In this document: positions 1 to 10,800 of the stretch, piece by piece
Numbering within the stretch: the stretch's first letter is position 1
How the letters are laid out: each line of letters begins with the position of its first letter
Assembly: GCA_963556255.1 (NCBI GenBank)
Contig: OY744609.1
Span: forward strand, 11,900,514 to 11,964,513
Length of the DNA: 64,000 nucleotides
Source: Allolobophora icterica
Taxonomy: Eukaryota > Annelida > Clitellata > Crassiclitellata > Lumbricidae
Direction of reading: 5' to 3'
Position numbers and translations under genes: made by a program
The notes under the pieces: model-generated
What the model was told of the DNA's origin: nothing
The model's database searches: none
What the model saw: the letters and a program-made list of their open reading frames with translations, nothing else

Positions 1-200
1 AAAAGAATTAACTCACGATGGCGAAAGGTAATAACCCATAATTGGTAAAGGTAATCACCCATAATTGCTAATGGTAATAACCCATAATTGATATAAAGGT
101 AACTCATAACAGCACAGGAATTAACTAACGACGGTAAAGGTAATAACTTATAGTTGGTAATGGTAACATCCCATGATGGTATTGGTAACAGCTAATGACC
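1..200. repeat. Degenerate tandem repeat, GGTAATAACCCATAATTG type
   Basis: About eight imperfect units built around GGTAATAACCCATAATTG, 20-30 bp each, with interruptions. No open frame runs through it. It lies inside the presumed first intron of the minus-strand MEX3 homologue. Confidence 0.6.
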
Positions 201-302
201 GCATAGAAAGGTCTCAAAATAACGTTAAGCTTGCCTCTCATCTTCAATTTCTACGATAATATAAAAGATACTAGAACAGCCATGTTATTTTTGCTCTTTT
301 AG

Positions 303-504
303 TCTCCCTGGGATCCATCAAGACCGTGGAAAGGACCAAGAATAGTACCAAGGAAAGTACTCAGAGGCCAACAAAGCGAGCCACGCTACAGCCTTGGCTG
401 CTCATCAGGATGTCGAAGTCAATGATATTAACACCTTTGCTGACCCAACTGAGCTAGATTATTTCAGGACCAGCAAGGCCATCGCTAGAAGATCCAAATC
501 ATAA
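303..504 (+). other. Possible terminal exon with an in-frame TAG (weak)
   Basis: A pyrimidine-rich tract ending TTTTAG at 297-302 looks like a 3' splice site. From 304 one frame reads 13 hydrophilic codons, an in-frame TAG (343-345), then 52 more codons (containing DINTFADPTELDYFRTSKA) to TAA at 502-504. I do not recognise the peptide. It may be the last exon of an upstream plus-strand gene with a nonsense change, a pseudogene, or chance. It would lie within the MEX3 intron on the opposite strand. Confidence 0.25.
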
Positions 505-584
505 TATCAGTTTGGTTTATCTCCTCGTTTCTATCCTGGTCCTGAAGATTCTGTTTGCTTGTCAGCCTTCTCTCTTGCTCTTGT

Positions 585-945
585 TCTTCTCTGTTGCTCT
601 TGTTCTTCTCTGTCTGCTTGAATGTGTGTGTATCTGTGTCTGCCCGTCTGTTAACCTGTATGTAGGCCCACTTGAATATCTGTCTGTTTCTGTCTTCCTG
701 TCTATCTTTTCTTTCTATCTGTGTCTTTGGCATAGGTTACCTCTCTGCTTGTCTGCCTCTCTGTCCGCCTGCCTATCTGTGTCTGTCTGTTTTTCTACGT
801 GTCTGCTTCCCCGAATGTCTTCATGTCTGCCTTCATGTTGCTAATACTGTCTGCGTTTCTATTTTTGCCAATTTATCTGTATGTCTGTGTATCTGTTTGC
901 CTGCGTGCGTTTCTTTGTTTGTTTAGTCTTGCCTCTTATCTCCAT
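585..945. repeat. Low-complexity CTGT/CTGC-rich tract
   Basis: A degenerate pyrimidine-rich stretch of CTGT, CTGC and CTCT words. It gives long open frames of Cys, Leu and Ser in several phases, which are composition artefacts. Confidence 0.8.
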
Positions 946-999
946 CTGTTATACCTTCTTCCTGAATTTCATTCGACAAGGGTGCCTGGTCAGCACAGA

Positions 1000-1033
1000 G
1001 AAGTCAGCTGGAAGGCTAATGTAATGTAATGTA
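1000..1033 (+). mobile_element. LINE-like 3' tail (AATGT)n
   Basis: The sequence ends in AATGTAATGTAATGTAAA, a short-period tail of the kind seen at the 3' ends of CR1/L2-type LINEs. Only the tail and a short upstream piece are recognisable. Confidence 0.35.
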
Positions 1034-1117
1034 AATCTCACAAATTTCCCAGCGCCACACAAAAACCATGTCAGACAGACCACCTTTTTAACTGGCGCTA
1101 AAATGAAGTGGGAACTG

Positions 1118-1320
1118 ATGGTGTAGCAGTATATTCTGTGCCTTGTAAATGTAACCAGAGGGTTGCAGGTTCAAATCTACCTCAAGCCACTGCGTAGCGA
1201 CCTTGGACAAGCTGCTCACTCACAATTGTCTGTGAGGAAGGCAACAGGAAACCACCTCACTCAACTCATCCCCAGGTGGCATAAAGCCAATGGACCTGCC
1301 TTCAGGCAGAGAACTCATCA
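1118..1320 (+). mobile_element. tRNA-derived SINE, CCTTGTAA family, copy 1
   Basis: It has an A-box-like TGGTGTAGCAGTATATTC and a B-box-like GGTTCAAATCTACC, followed by a conserved body (GACCTTGGACAAG, then CTCACTCACAATTG). The same body occurs near 37780 and 47160. Confidence 0.65.
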
Positions 1321-1747
1321 TCATCATCATATAAAATCAAGTTGCTCCCTTTTGATGCTAGGTCAGAATCCAGGGAGGTCAGGCCAAAAACAACAAGGAG
1401 CTACGGTGTAAATCTAAATCATTGATGATGGTGGTTGTTGGGTGGAGCGGTGTAGGAATTAGGATCAAATAGCTTGAAGAGTTCGGAAGGGTGTTCATTA
1501 AGATTCCAAAACAAAGCCATCCATGAAAACAACTAATACAGTGACCCACAAATATACATCACACATCAGAGCCAAAGCAAGCTGTATAGTCGGTTAAGAA
1601 AGTTAGTCAAGAAGAAGATAATCGGACATCTCAAGGCTATCTAACAAAACTTGTCAGCAACTAGTACAAGATGCTCCTCAAAGATCCGTTCAAAAGTTAT
1701 CTGTGAAACTAATACGATGACAGCAAGATATAAACCAATGAACTAAA

Positions 1748-1998
1748 CCATTAAAATAAACTGTTAAACAAACCGATGAAGTAAAGCAATGAATTAACTG
1801 ATGAAGTAAACCATGAAGTATTATAATCATGCAAGCAAGCTAAACTTTCAAATAACCAACTAATCAAACAACTAACTGAAAAATAAACCAGTTAGTACTA
1901 AATCAATCAGTAAAACAATGAACCAATCCACAAACTGATCAACAAATAATCATGATCATTGCTTTACTTCATCGGTTAGTTTAACAGTTTACTTTCAA
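1748..1998. repeat. Inverted repeat with ~45-bp arms
   Basis: The arm at about 1748-1791 (AAACCGATGAAGTAAAGCAA core) is the near-perfect reverse complement of 1955-1998 (TTGCTTTACTTCATCGGTTA core). The arms are separated by about 165 bp of A-rich sequence with many AACCAATGAA-like words. It could be a decayed foldback element. Confidence 0.6.
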
Positions 1999-2167
1999 AC
2001 AAAATCCAAATAAAGAACATACTGATATATAAATACCCAACCTTTCACATAATGATAATAATGCCGTAGAAGTTATTGTTAAGAAATTACAGACAATACC
2101 CTGTCGTCCCATACAATAGAATGGCGCCAAAGAAGTTATTAAAATGTAAAATGCAACTGTAATGTAC

Positions 2168-2441
2168 CCTGTCGTCCCACAATCTCCGCGACGTGTTCGG
2201 AAGACGGAACTCGAACGCGTTCTGTCATGTTGGAGCTTTTCTTGGCCGCTGATCCACTTTCAGCCAAAGAGGAATCCATTTGCTGTGGAAGAATGATGGA
2301 AGGCGACGACCCGGAGCCACTTCCAGCCTCGGACAACGACCGACTACTCTCAGGGTCATGATCTGCCATTACGACGGAGAAGTTCTGAATTTCTCGCGAC
2401 AGCCTGCTACCGCAGTTTTCCGTAAGAACATCGGCCGGCAT
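2168..2441 (-). CDS. MEX3: MEX3 homologue, first coding exon (KH RNA-binding protein)
   Basis: MEX3 proteins are RNA-binding translational regulators with two KH domains and usually a C-terminal RING finger. This exon reads on the minus strand from ATG at 2441 to a GT donor just after 2168: 91 codons plus one base. The N-terminus is Ser/Gly-rich and disordered. It ends in VPSSEHVAEIVGRQG, the signature start of MEX3 KH1. Known MEX3 genes have an intron at this GRQG position, and the phase-1 break here fits. An upstream in-frame TTG exists, but ATG (MPADVLTENC) is the natural start. The second exon (rest of KH1, KH2, RING) is not on the minus strand of 1-2167 and must lie beyond the left edge. 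Confidence 0.86.
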
Positions 2442-2568
2442 TTTCAATTCGAAGCGAATCCTTTCGTCGGTTTTTCGCGAGATTTCGTGATTTTTCCGGT
2501 CGATTTTGCGCGATTAATCACTGCGAAACGACGCTTCTAGGAACAACGATCACGTAATTCGACCGATT

Positions 2569-2577
2569 CTATTTATA
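2569..2577 (-). promoter_or_regulatory. TATA box of the MEX3 homologue
   Basis: Reading the minus strand gives TATAAATAG, about 130 bp upstream of the MEX3 start codon and at the edge of a CpG-richer stretch (about 2170-2830). A start site near 2540 would give a 5' UTR of about 100 nt. Inferred from position and motif only. Confidence 0.5.
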
Positions 2578-3029
2578 GACTGCACGAAATTACCCAGGGT
2601 GCACCTTTACCCAGACTGCACCTGAAGAGCACCGAGGTTGCCATGACGACTGAGCAGACCGGCTGCATGTCGGATGCGTGCAAATGCCGATGGATAGACG
2701 AGTCGACGCAGCAGGCGATCGAAGAGCGCACGAGGGGAGCAGATGGGTCTACAGTGTCATTCGCGAGGTGGCGCCACGATTTCATTAGTACGCTTAATTA
2801 CGCATTGACGAAAATGATGACTCGATCAGTTTTAAATGCGTGCAAGCCGTGCATCCATCTATAAATAGATACTAATGCATTGTGAATGGTATACATTCGG
2901 GAAGAGCTGCATTGGTGGCCTATGTAAACCTGCACTGAGCTCAGGATCTCTACCAGATAGCCGGTTGTGCTTCATCCTATATATCTTAGGGTGATATATA
3001 TTTCAGTGTCGTATGTACTTTGCTGTAGA

Positions 3030-3180
3030 TCCCTTCACTCTCCAATAAAGAGTGAGGGGTTGCACCTACGGTGCAACACGAAAGCTTCGCCGCGGGCGGC
3101 CTCTGATTCTTGGAACAGCCTTTCATGCCACCTGCGACACGGGAGATCATAGCCAGCATTATAGTTTGGGCCAATCCCAT
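3030..3180 (+). mobile_element. LINE reverse-transcriptase C-terminal remnant
   Basis: The plus strand reads ...ASPRAASDSWNSLSCHLR. This resembles the conserved W-N-S-L-P...LR end of CR1/L2-type reverse transcriptases. It is short and isolated. Confidence 0.4.
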
Positions 3181-3675
3181 CCCCCTACAAATCGCATCTT
3201 GTAAATAGGCCTAGTTGATATTTTGCAACCACATTTATTTATTTATTAAATACATTCATTTAAATTAATTCGTTGATATTTCTTCATGTTAGATTCCTGT
3301 CAGATATACTATAGACTAGACATTTCAGGCGTTTTAGAAATGCGGAATCTGCAGTAACGATGACAATTGATTCCGCAGCGAGGGCCGGTATCCTCCTCGA
3401 CGACCGAAATTGATTCTCATATGCATGGTTTTCGAGCACATGCTCCCTCATACCTGCAGTCTACCCGTGGGCCGACATTAATTAATTATAAGTGGCAGAT
3501 TTAAAAATCAAAGCACGGAATACCTTGAATTGCTGCCGTCTGTGTAACGGAGGAGGCGTTGACTCTTTCTGAGATGGAGTTTGGACTCCACGGCTCAACG
3601 CCCTTCTGCAGTGTTCTCATGATACACGTGGATATACAATGCAAACTATACAGGCTTAGGCCGATGAACGTACTG

Positions 3676-3676
<1 letters not shown>

Positions 3677-3723
<47 letters not shown>

Positions 3724-3739
3724 CATATATATATATTGG
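3677..3739. repeat. (TA)n microsatellite
   Basis: An alternating TA tract with one short interruption near 3720. Confidence 0.95.
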
Positions 3740-3893
3740 CCCTTCAGGTATCGTTGAGTATACCTGCATATTTGCATGGACTGCTCTTTTGAATAAGCAT
3801 ATATATATACAGACGTCGCTAGAAACACTGTAGTGACACTAATTGTCTGGTGTAAGAGAGAACGGTATCTGAATTGTATATAAAAGTAGGCGT

Positions 3894-4079
<186 letters not shown>

Positions 4080-4878
4080 CTTTGTGTGTTTCTGTATATG
4101 TATATATCTGAGTGCTTTTGACCATTTATATATTCCTTTTAAACCTCTGACTGAGAAACACTGTAACATTCCTATGCAGCAGATGCGACTTACGTTAGAC
4201 TAAAACTGTTTTGTGGCTGCAAATTCCTTCCTTCGTAGATTTATATAGGCCTAGTGCCTCTTGTTGGGAACTACTCAAATACCCTAATGGCAGAGCAGAT
4301 TGTGTTTTGGATGGCAGGGATTGTCCCATAATCGCGACCCCAGCATATAGCCGTACATCTTCCAACGTTACTAGTTCTCATTGTAGGCACTTCTTTCGGC
4401 CCCTTCTGCGGGACAACTCCTCCATGTGTTTTTCCTGTCCACGAACGTTTTCGCATCAGCAACGGTATCTAATATCGTCAGACATTATTTCCTTCGTATA
4501 TACATTTATATATGCGTGTGTATATATGTCTTCATTGCATATTTATAAATGTGTGGACATAGAAAGTCATCATTATATATATGTAGACTATATATCTATG
4601 TCCTCATTGTCATATGTAAATCCGAAACATAGAATCCGCATCAAATAAATATCATGCAGGGATATAAGTCATGTGAATCCGCATGAGGTAGACTTGTATC
4701 TCATTGGAATGTCCGAAAGCTGACTACATTAGAAATATTTTGCGGTTTAATGCAAAGCGGTATAGTCCTATACAGGTCGATATATTCCTCGGGACCTGAC
4801 GTGGCAATTGAATCTGAAGCCTGTGGTAGTGATTGAACTTGGGGCCATATATACGGTGTGTAGGCGACTATATGTGAG

Positions 4879-5045
4879 AGTTAAACGCACCATGAGGTAA
4901 GAGTAAGCCAATATTCGACTTTAGCAATCACGAGATAACGTACAGCACTGTAAACACATCATGAGGTAAGAGTAGGACAATATTCGACTTTAGCAATCAC
5001 GAGATAAAAGTACAGCACTATGAGCAACTCATGAGGTAAGAGCCG
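4879..5045. repeat. Tandem repeat, ~79-bp unit, about 2.2 copies
   Basis: Units begin at ATGAGGTAAGAGTA and continue through ATTCGACTTTAGCAATCACG. Two nearly full copies and a partial third are seen. Confidence 0.75.
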
Positions 5046-5928
5046 GTGAGTCTGATCTTTGTCTGAGGAGCTTAGGACTGTATACACCTAATTCTTTTGA
5101 TAAAAATTAATGTACTCTTACAGACATTCAGAACAGCACTGTGAAGTCCGCCAACAGCGAACCCTGTAAACATAGGAGGATCGAAAGATGCCTAGTGTCA
5201 GCTCTGAACAAAGTTAGACAGATAATGAATGATCTGTACGTTATAATATGTATACATATACGTATACGTACGTGTATATCTATGTGTCTATTATGCACAT
5301 TATTATGGTGCAATTAACATTGGAAGTAATGGGAAGAAAAGAACGTGTAAGTGGGTATAGGAGTGTAATGAATTGGGAATTGTGGGGTTTAGACTTAAGT
5401 CAGTCCAAACCAACGAGTAGAAGTTCTCGTATACCCATACAAATCGCATCCTGAATATCGGAAGCTTATACGGAGACACGATGACCGATCGGCTAACGGG
5501 TAGACTTTTCACCTCTGCGACTCGAATGCGATTCAAGACCCATCGTTATAAAATCGACATAGGTAGCATAATGGAAATGAGAACATAGTAAGCGCCTCTG
5601 GTGAGTCTCTGTTTAAGTGGCGCTACGTAAATGCCAATTACAAAATAGTGGAACTGGGAACATAATATTGGGCCGATCGTGAAGTGAATCCGCCAGGGCT
5701 AAGTGTGAAGCCCTCGATATGAATGCATATACTTAATCTGAACAGACGCTATTAGCTGGTTTATACAAAGTTCGTAAAATTAATGATCAATCTCCTTCAG
5801 CGTACCAAAACTTCACGGACTTATTTGTAGGCCGATATTTTAATTGCCATAACTTTCACCATTTGGTCTCCTTCAAATTCAAACTCTGTATCATTTGTTA
5901 ATTGCTTTGTCTTCAGTGATCGATTGTT

Positions 5929-7805
5929 ATGGATTCAAGTCGGCAGATTCACTACAACAATAATAGACATGTTTCAAGTCTGATCAGTGACCGCGATAGA
6001 TTTGCAGGACAATCTGAATGCCGCTATATGAATTTGCGGTCGGACGGAGAAACACCGGATTCTGAAAAAGAGTTTAATGCAACATCTCGACCGATTACTT
6101 CGTTCTCACATATTTGGACTCATAACGACGGTCATAATTATTACGACAATCGTAATCATAGAGCATTTGATAAGGTTGATCCTGTTAACGACAGCCGTAA
6201 TCATAGAGCACGTGATAAGGTTGATCCTGTCAACTACAGCCGGAATCATAGAGCATTTGACAAGGTTGATCCTGCCAAAGACAGTCATAATCATAGACCA
6301 TTTGACAAAGTTGAACCTGTTCCTGGCATGCGTATAAAAGTTAACTGCGATAGCCCTTTAATTTCAAATAATCAACAACTCGACAGTGTTCATAGCATGC
6401 ACGAAAACGGTAAGGCATTTGACAATCGCGATGATGTATACGACCAGCGTGGTTGCCCGAAGTTTGTGCCAACCGCGACTGACTCTACCGGCGATCATCA
6501 GTCTCTCGTCTTCAGTCCACGGTCTCCCGAATATTTGTCTTTCAGTTCAGTTTTATACGCAGAGCAACGTGAGAAGACATCACCGAGTACAAAAGACGAA
6601 GACGATGAAGAGGACGTTCCACCGCCTCTTCCAGCCAGCAGGCCACCAACAACACCGACTTCATGCCTGGAACCCGCTCCGTATTTACCAATAAACATAG
6701 AAACATCTTCCGGTTCTTTGAACGGCGAATTGCTAACCCATTCAGGCGTGACCACTCCTTGTTTTTCCGTTGTATCGTGTTCTTTTGACAGCGAGGATGA
6801 GACATCAAAAACGCTTTCCGAGTTCGGAACCGAAGAGAACATTCCAGAAGGACCCGGAATTTCAGGTGACGATGCAGTATTTCACGGTCCACCGAAGAGA
6901 AACAACTTTGAAAATATTGGTGAGTATGACAGCCTTAGAATAAACAATAAAGACAACTCCAGTTCTGGAGTCGCTTCCACTGGAGCTGCTCCGCTTCCAA
7001 GCAACCCGTCTCCACATCCATCGATCGGTTTGCTCCGTTTCCAGCGGTCATACAGAGGTGAGGAAGTGGTGGATAATTCCAAGTCTGTGAACGAATGCAA
7101 TCGTATATTCTCTACCAATCGCCAGGATATTGGAGAAGGAGGACGAGGAGAAGGAGGAGGAGGACGAGGAGACGAAGAAGAAGTCTCACACCAAAGCTAC
7201 CAACTGCCGACCAACAAACCCAGACTGATGACTCTTCCAAGCCAGCAACTGTTATCCATCTATGACCGACAAACTAACTTTCTTACTAGGCCCAAGTCGG
7301 CTGGGCAGCCCAACAACTCTAAAGACTCGACCACAACAACTGCAAAAGAACGTTTCCAGGCGACTCACAATGAATCGCCAATTTTGACAACATCTAGTTC
7401 TTCTCATGGGTATCAACGCCGTGCCCCATCGCCTGCTCAAACCTTTAAAAGACATGGGTCGGATAACCGCTTGCCCGTTACATCAGACTTCAGACCATCA
7501 TCCACCTTGGACGAGACATCTAAGACCAACATCTCTGCTAGTATTGTCAGACCCGATCGAATACCCATAAGCATTGTTCCAGTGGTTAGGAGCATCAGAC
7601 AGCATCAGAGTCCGAGTTCAGATTCCGCAGATGAGCTAAAGCTCGCCAGAGAATCTGAGAAGTGCAGAGTGGACAATAGGACGCGTTTCTCCTACGACGC
7701 TGGGCCACCGGAGTTGAACCTCGCTACCACCGTGGAGTCGTCTCATGAACGTCCGGTCACCGTTTCGAAAATCACTTCCGAGTCACAAAAGCAGAATGTC
7801 AGCAG
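5929..7805 (+). CDS. PDZ gene exon 1
   Basis: ATG at 5929 opens 625 codons plus two bases. The donor is AGCAG|GTACAA. If the intron were retained, translation would stop six codons later at TAA. A Gly/Glu/Arg-rich stretch (about 7130-7180) and the acidic DDEEDVPPPLPA segment are notable. All of it looks disordered. Confidence 0.82.
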
Positions 7806-10800
7806 GTACAAAACATAATAGTAGGTCTATTATACACGGTAGAGGGCAAGGTAACACAGGTCTAACACAGCAGCAGACTGGTAAAAATATGTCAAACACA
7901 ATCGTGATCGTAGGGTGGAGTAACTCAGCATAAGACACGTGTAGCTTATCGTAGTATTCAATAATGATATCCTATAGGTATTTGATACTATAATTCATGC
8001 ACTTTTGCCACTCAAACCTTGGTCTGATTTGTTTTACTTTATTTGTGTGGCCTCTTAATCTGTGCAGGTACGAAACCCCGGGTTCGAAACGAACGGACAA
8101 CCTAGACAGCAGGAGATTCCGCCAATGCACAGGTATGCGTGAACATATCATCTATAGGTGATCTTACCACGTTAAGAAATTGTTACATTCCGAGGTTAAG
8201 CCAGCCTATGGTTGGTGTGCAGAACCTCTTGGAATTTTCCACACAGACTTGTTACACCTTGAATGACCTTTGGAACTCATCTCTTTGTTCGTTACTGTAT
8301 GATCTGCAATTCTACATGCATGTAGTTCAGCATTTACATGAGCTACCTTAACAAAGCCCTGGAATCTCATTTGCACTCGTTGCATTGCACAAAGTAGGCT
8401 ACCACCTGCCAGGTATGATCGACTCTTTATGCGTGGGTGAATTTTCACTAAGTGTTGCGGTTGAATCCTATGTTACCACCTAGGGTCTGGCCGCGTGGGA
8501 GCGTGAACCTAAGTTATTGTCGGACAGCTCATTATAATACACCTACTTGGCCAAGAATCTAATTAAAATATTGTTCGTTGACTGTGACCAACAGCTGGGC
8601 ACCTTCACATAATTGGCATTTAACATATTTGTCTATAATTATAATAATAAACTAAAACTGCGTGAATTGAACGCGTGTTTGCAACTGAAATACTGAAATA
8701 CACGAATTCAGTCCAGCAGAGTTCGATCACACTGCAGAATCTGCTTTCCACTTGACTGTGATTATGTTGTGTCACCTTACCAGGCCTTTCCGTACCGTTC
8801 CGCTGAGCTCCGGTAGGATATACGCTGCTCCAGTGTCTCCACTCATTCAAATGATTTATATAGCGCCCCTCCTAGTCTCCACTTTCCAGTGATAAGGTCT
8901 TACTTGCATCAACAAACTCACAATTTTCTCGCATATGAGACTTATACCCCCGGGGCAGCAGCATATCTAGGACATATGATATATATTATACTTATGTTCC
9001 CATATGGATGGACGTAAAATAAAGCCCACGTGGGGTCATATCTGGGAAATATGAAGCCCATATGACAATATTTTCATGTGGGATTCAGATATCCTGCACA
9101 TGTTGCCACATAGGCATTATTTACGGGGGGATACGAGGGATACCCGTACCTACCACTTTTTGGACTGGAGGGTGCCGTACCCCTACTTTTCATACCCAGT
9201 GTTTTTGCCCATTATCATTTTACCCAGGTAGGACATAATTTATGGAGCCCAAATGACAATATTCCCACAAGAACTTCATATGTAATACATTGGACGTTGC
9301 TGTGTGGGGTTCACTTCTAACCGTTCTTTCCATGTTCTTCCGACATAGAAACCAGTGAAGACGAACACCGTGACAAATCTAAGAGACATGAAAGTGACCA
9401 ACGTGACCACAGGAATGACCACGGACTCAGAGTGCGTGACCCCAACGTCCATGAGCATGCGGTCAAAGGCCGTGACCTCAAAGACACGTTCCGCAATGCC
9501 TCGTACGTGGATCATCAGTTGGCGGGTTGTCTCCCATCGAAAAATACCAGTGGAAGGTCAGACCCGGTCGAACGCATTTCACAGTCCAGTGAACACGGTC
9601 ACGCCATCACATCCAAAGATCGTGGTAACCAACGGTCTGTCGGCCAATCGGATCAAAGCGACAAGAGTAAGAGCTTGACTAGGGGACATGTCAGAGAGTC
9701 GTCCTTCGAACAACTGGAAAAGAAACTTCGAGACGACGCCCGCGGAAGGATACGGAAGCTGCTCGTCTCTCCAGGTATTAGTCAGTCCAGTCACGTCTCC
9801 CCCACGATCACTTCCGTTTCCAGTCTTCCGGTCATTGCGAAACCAAAACCATCGACCGGCGCACTGCTTACAAAAGACGAACGCAAATCGGTTCCATACG
9901 AGGCGGTAATATCTCCCCGGTTTCGGTTTAAGTCGCCGACAACAGAGTTCATGTCACCACTGTGGGGAGATGCGAGCGCCTGCTCCAAGCCAAGAACGAC
10001 GTCCGTGGATGATCCGTGCTACTGGGGCACACGTTCACTTCCGAGGAACATGGGTTCGATTAATCGGTGGAGCGTGAGCACCTCTGGAGATTTCAATGCG
10101 CGTGAAGGCGATGCCTCGGATGAACGAGTCTCCTATTCATCTACGGAATCTTCGCTGCCTTCAGTCTCCAGCGCACGTGACTGCTATCTAGGACGTCAGG
10201 AAGATGGACACTATTCCAAAAATCCTGAGATGTTCCAAGCCACTCGCATCACCTCTGCCAATACCTGTTTTGATATTGACAGTCGTTCCGAGACGAACAG
10301 TGTGCATGATTCTCATCCTAAACCTTTTATATCTCCACCTGCTAAAGCTCGGCCTTCGTCTCTGCTAAATTCTCGAATTAAAGTTAGTTCTGCTCCTGTT
10401 CCGAACATTCCACCTGAGCTCTATTCGCCCAGTTTTTCTCCGGTTATTCCACCATCTTTACCTTGTTCCGATCCTCGTGTTGCTCCGCTTAATGGTCATA
10501 CTCTTCCGGATATTTATTCTCCTAACACAACTCTTTTCCTTCGTGCTTCAGTTGCCCCTCCTCTGCATTTTCACCCCTTTGTTAAAGTCAATCACGATCT
10601 TCCACCTCCTCCACCGGCATCAGATGCTCCATATTTACATTCTGCTAACGACCTTCCTTCAAACTCCGCCAACTATAATCCTCCTACTCGTGCTATTTTA
10701 CCGAAAACCCTTCCATTCTCCTCTGCCCTTCCAGTTACCTCTATTTCCATATCACCTCGAACTTCTGCGTCAAGTAATCTCCCAGTTCCACCATCACAGG

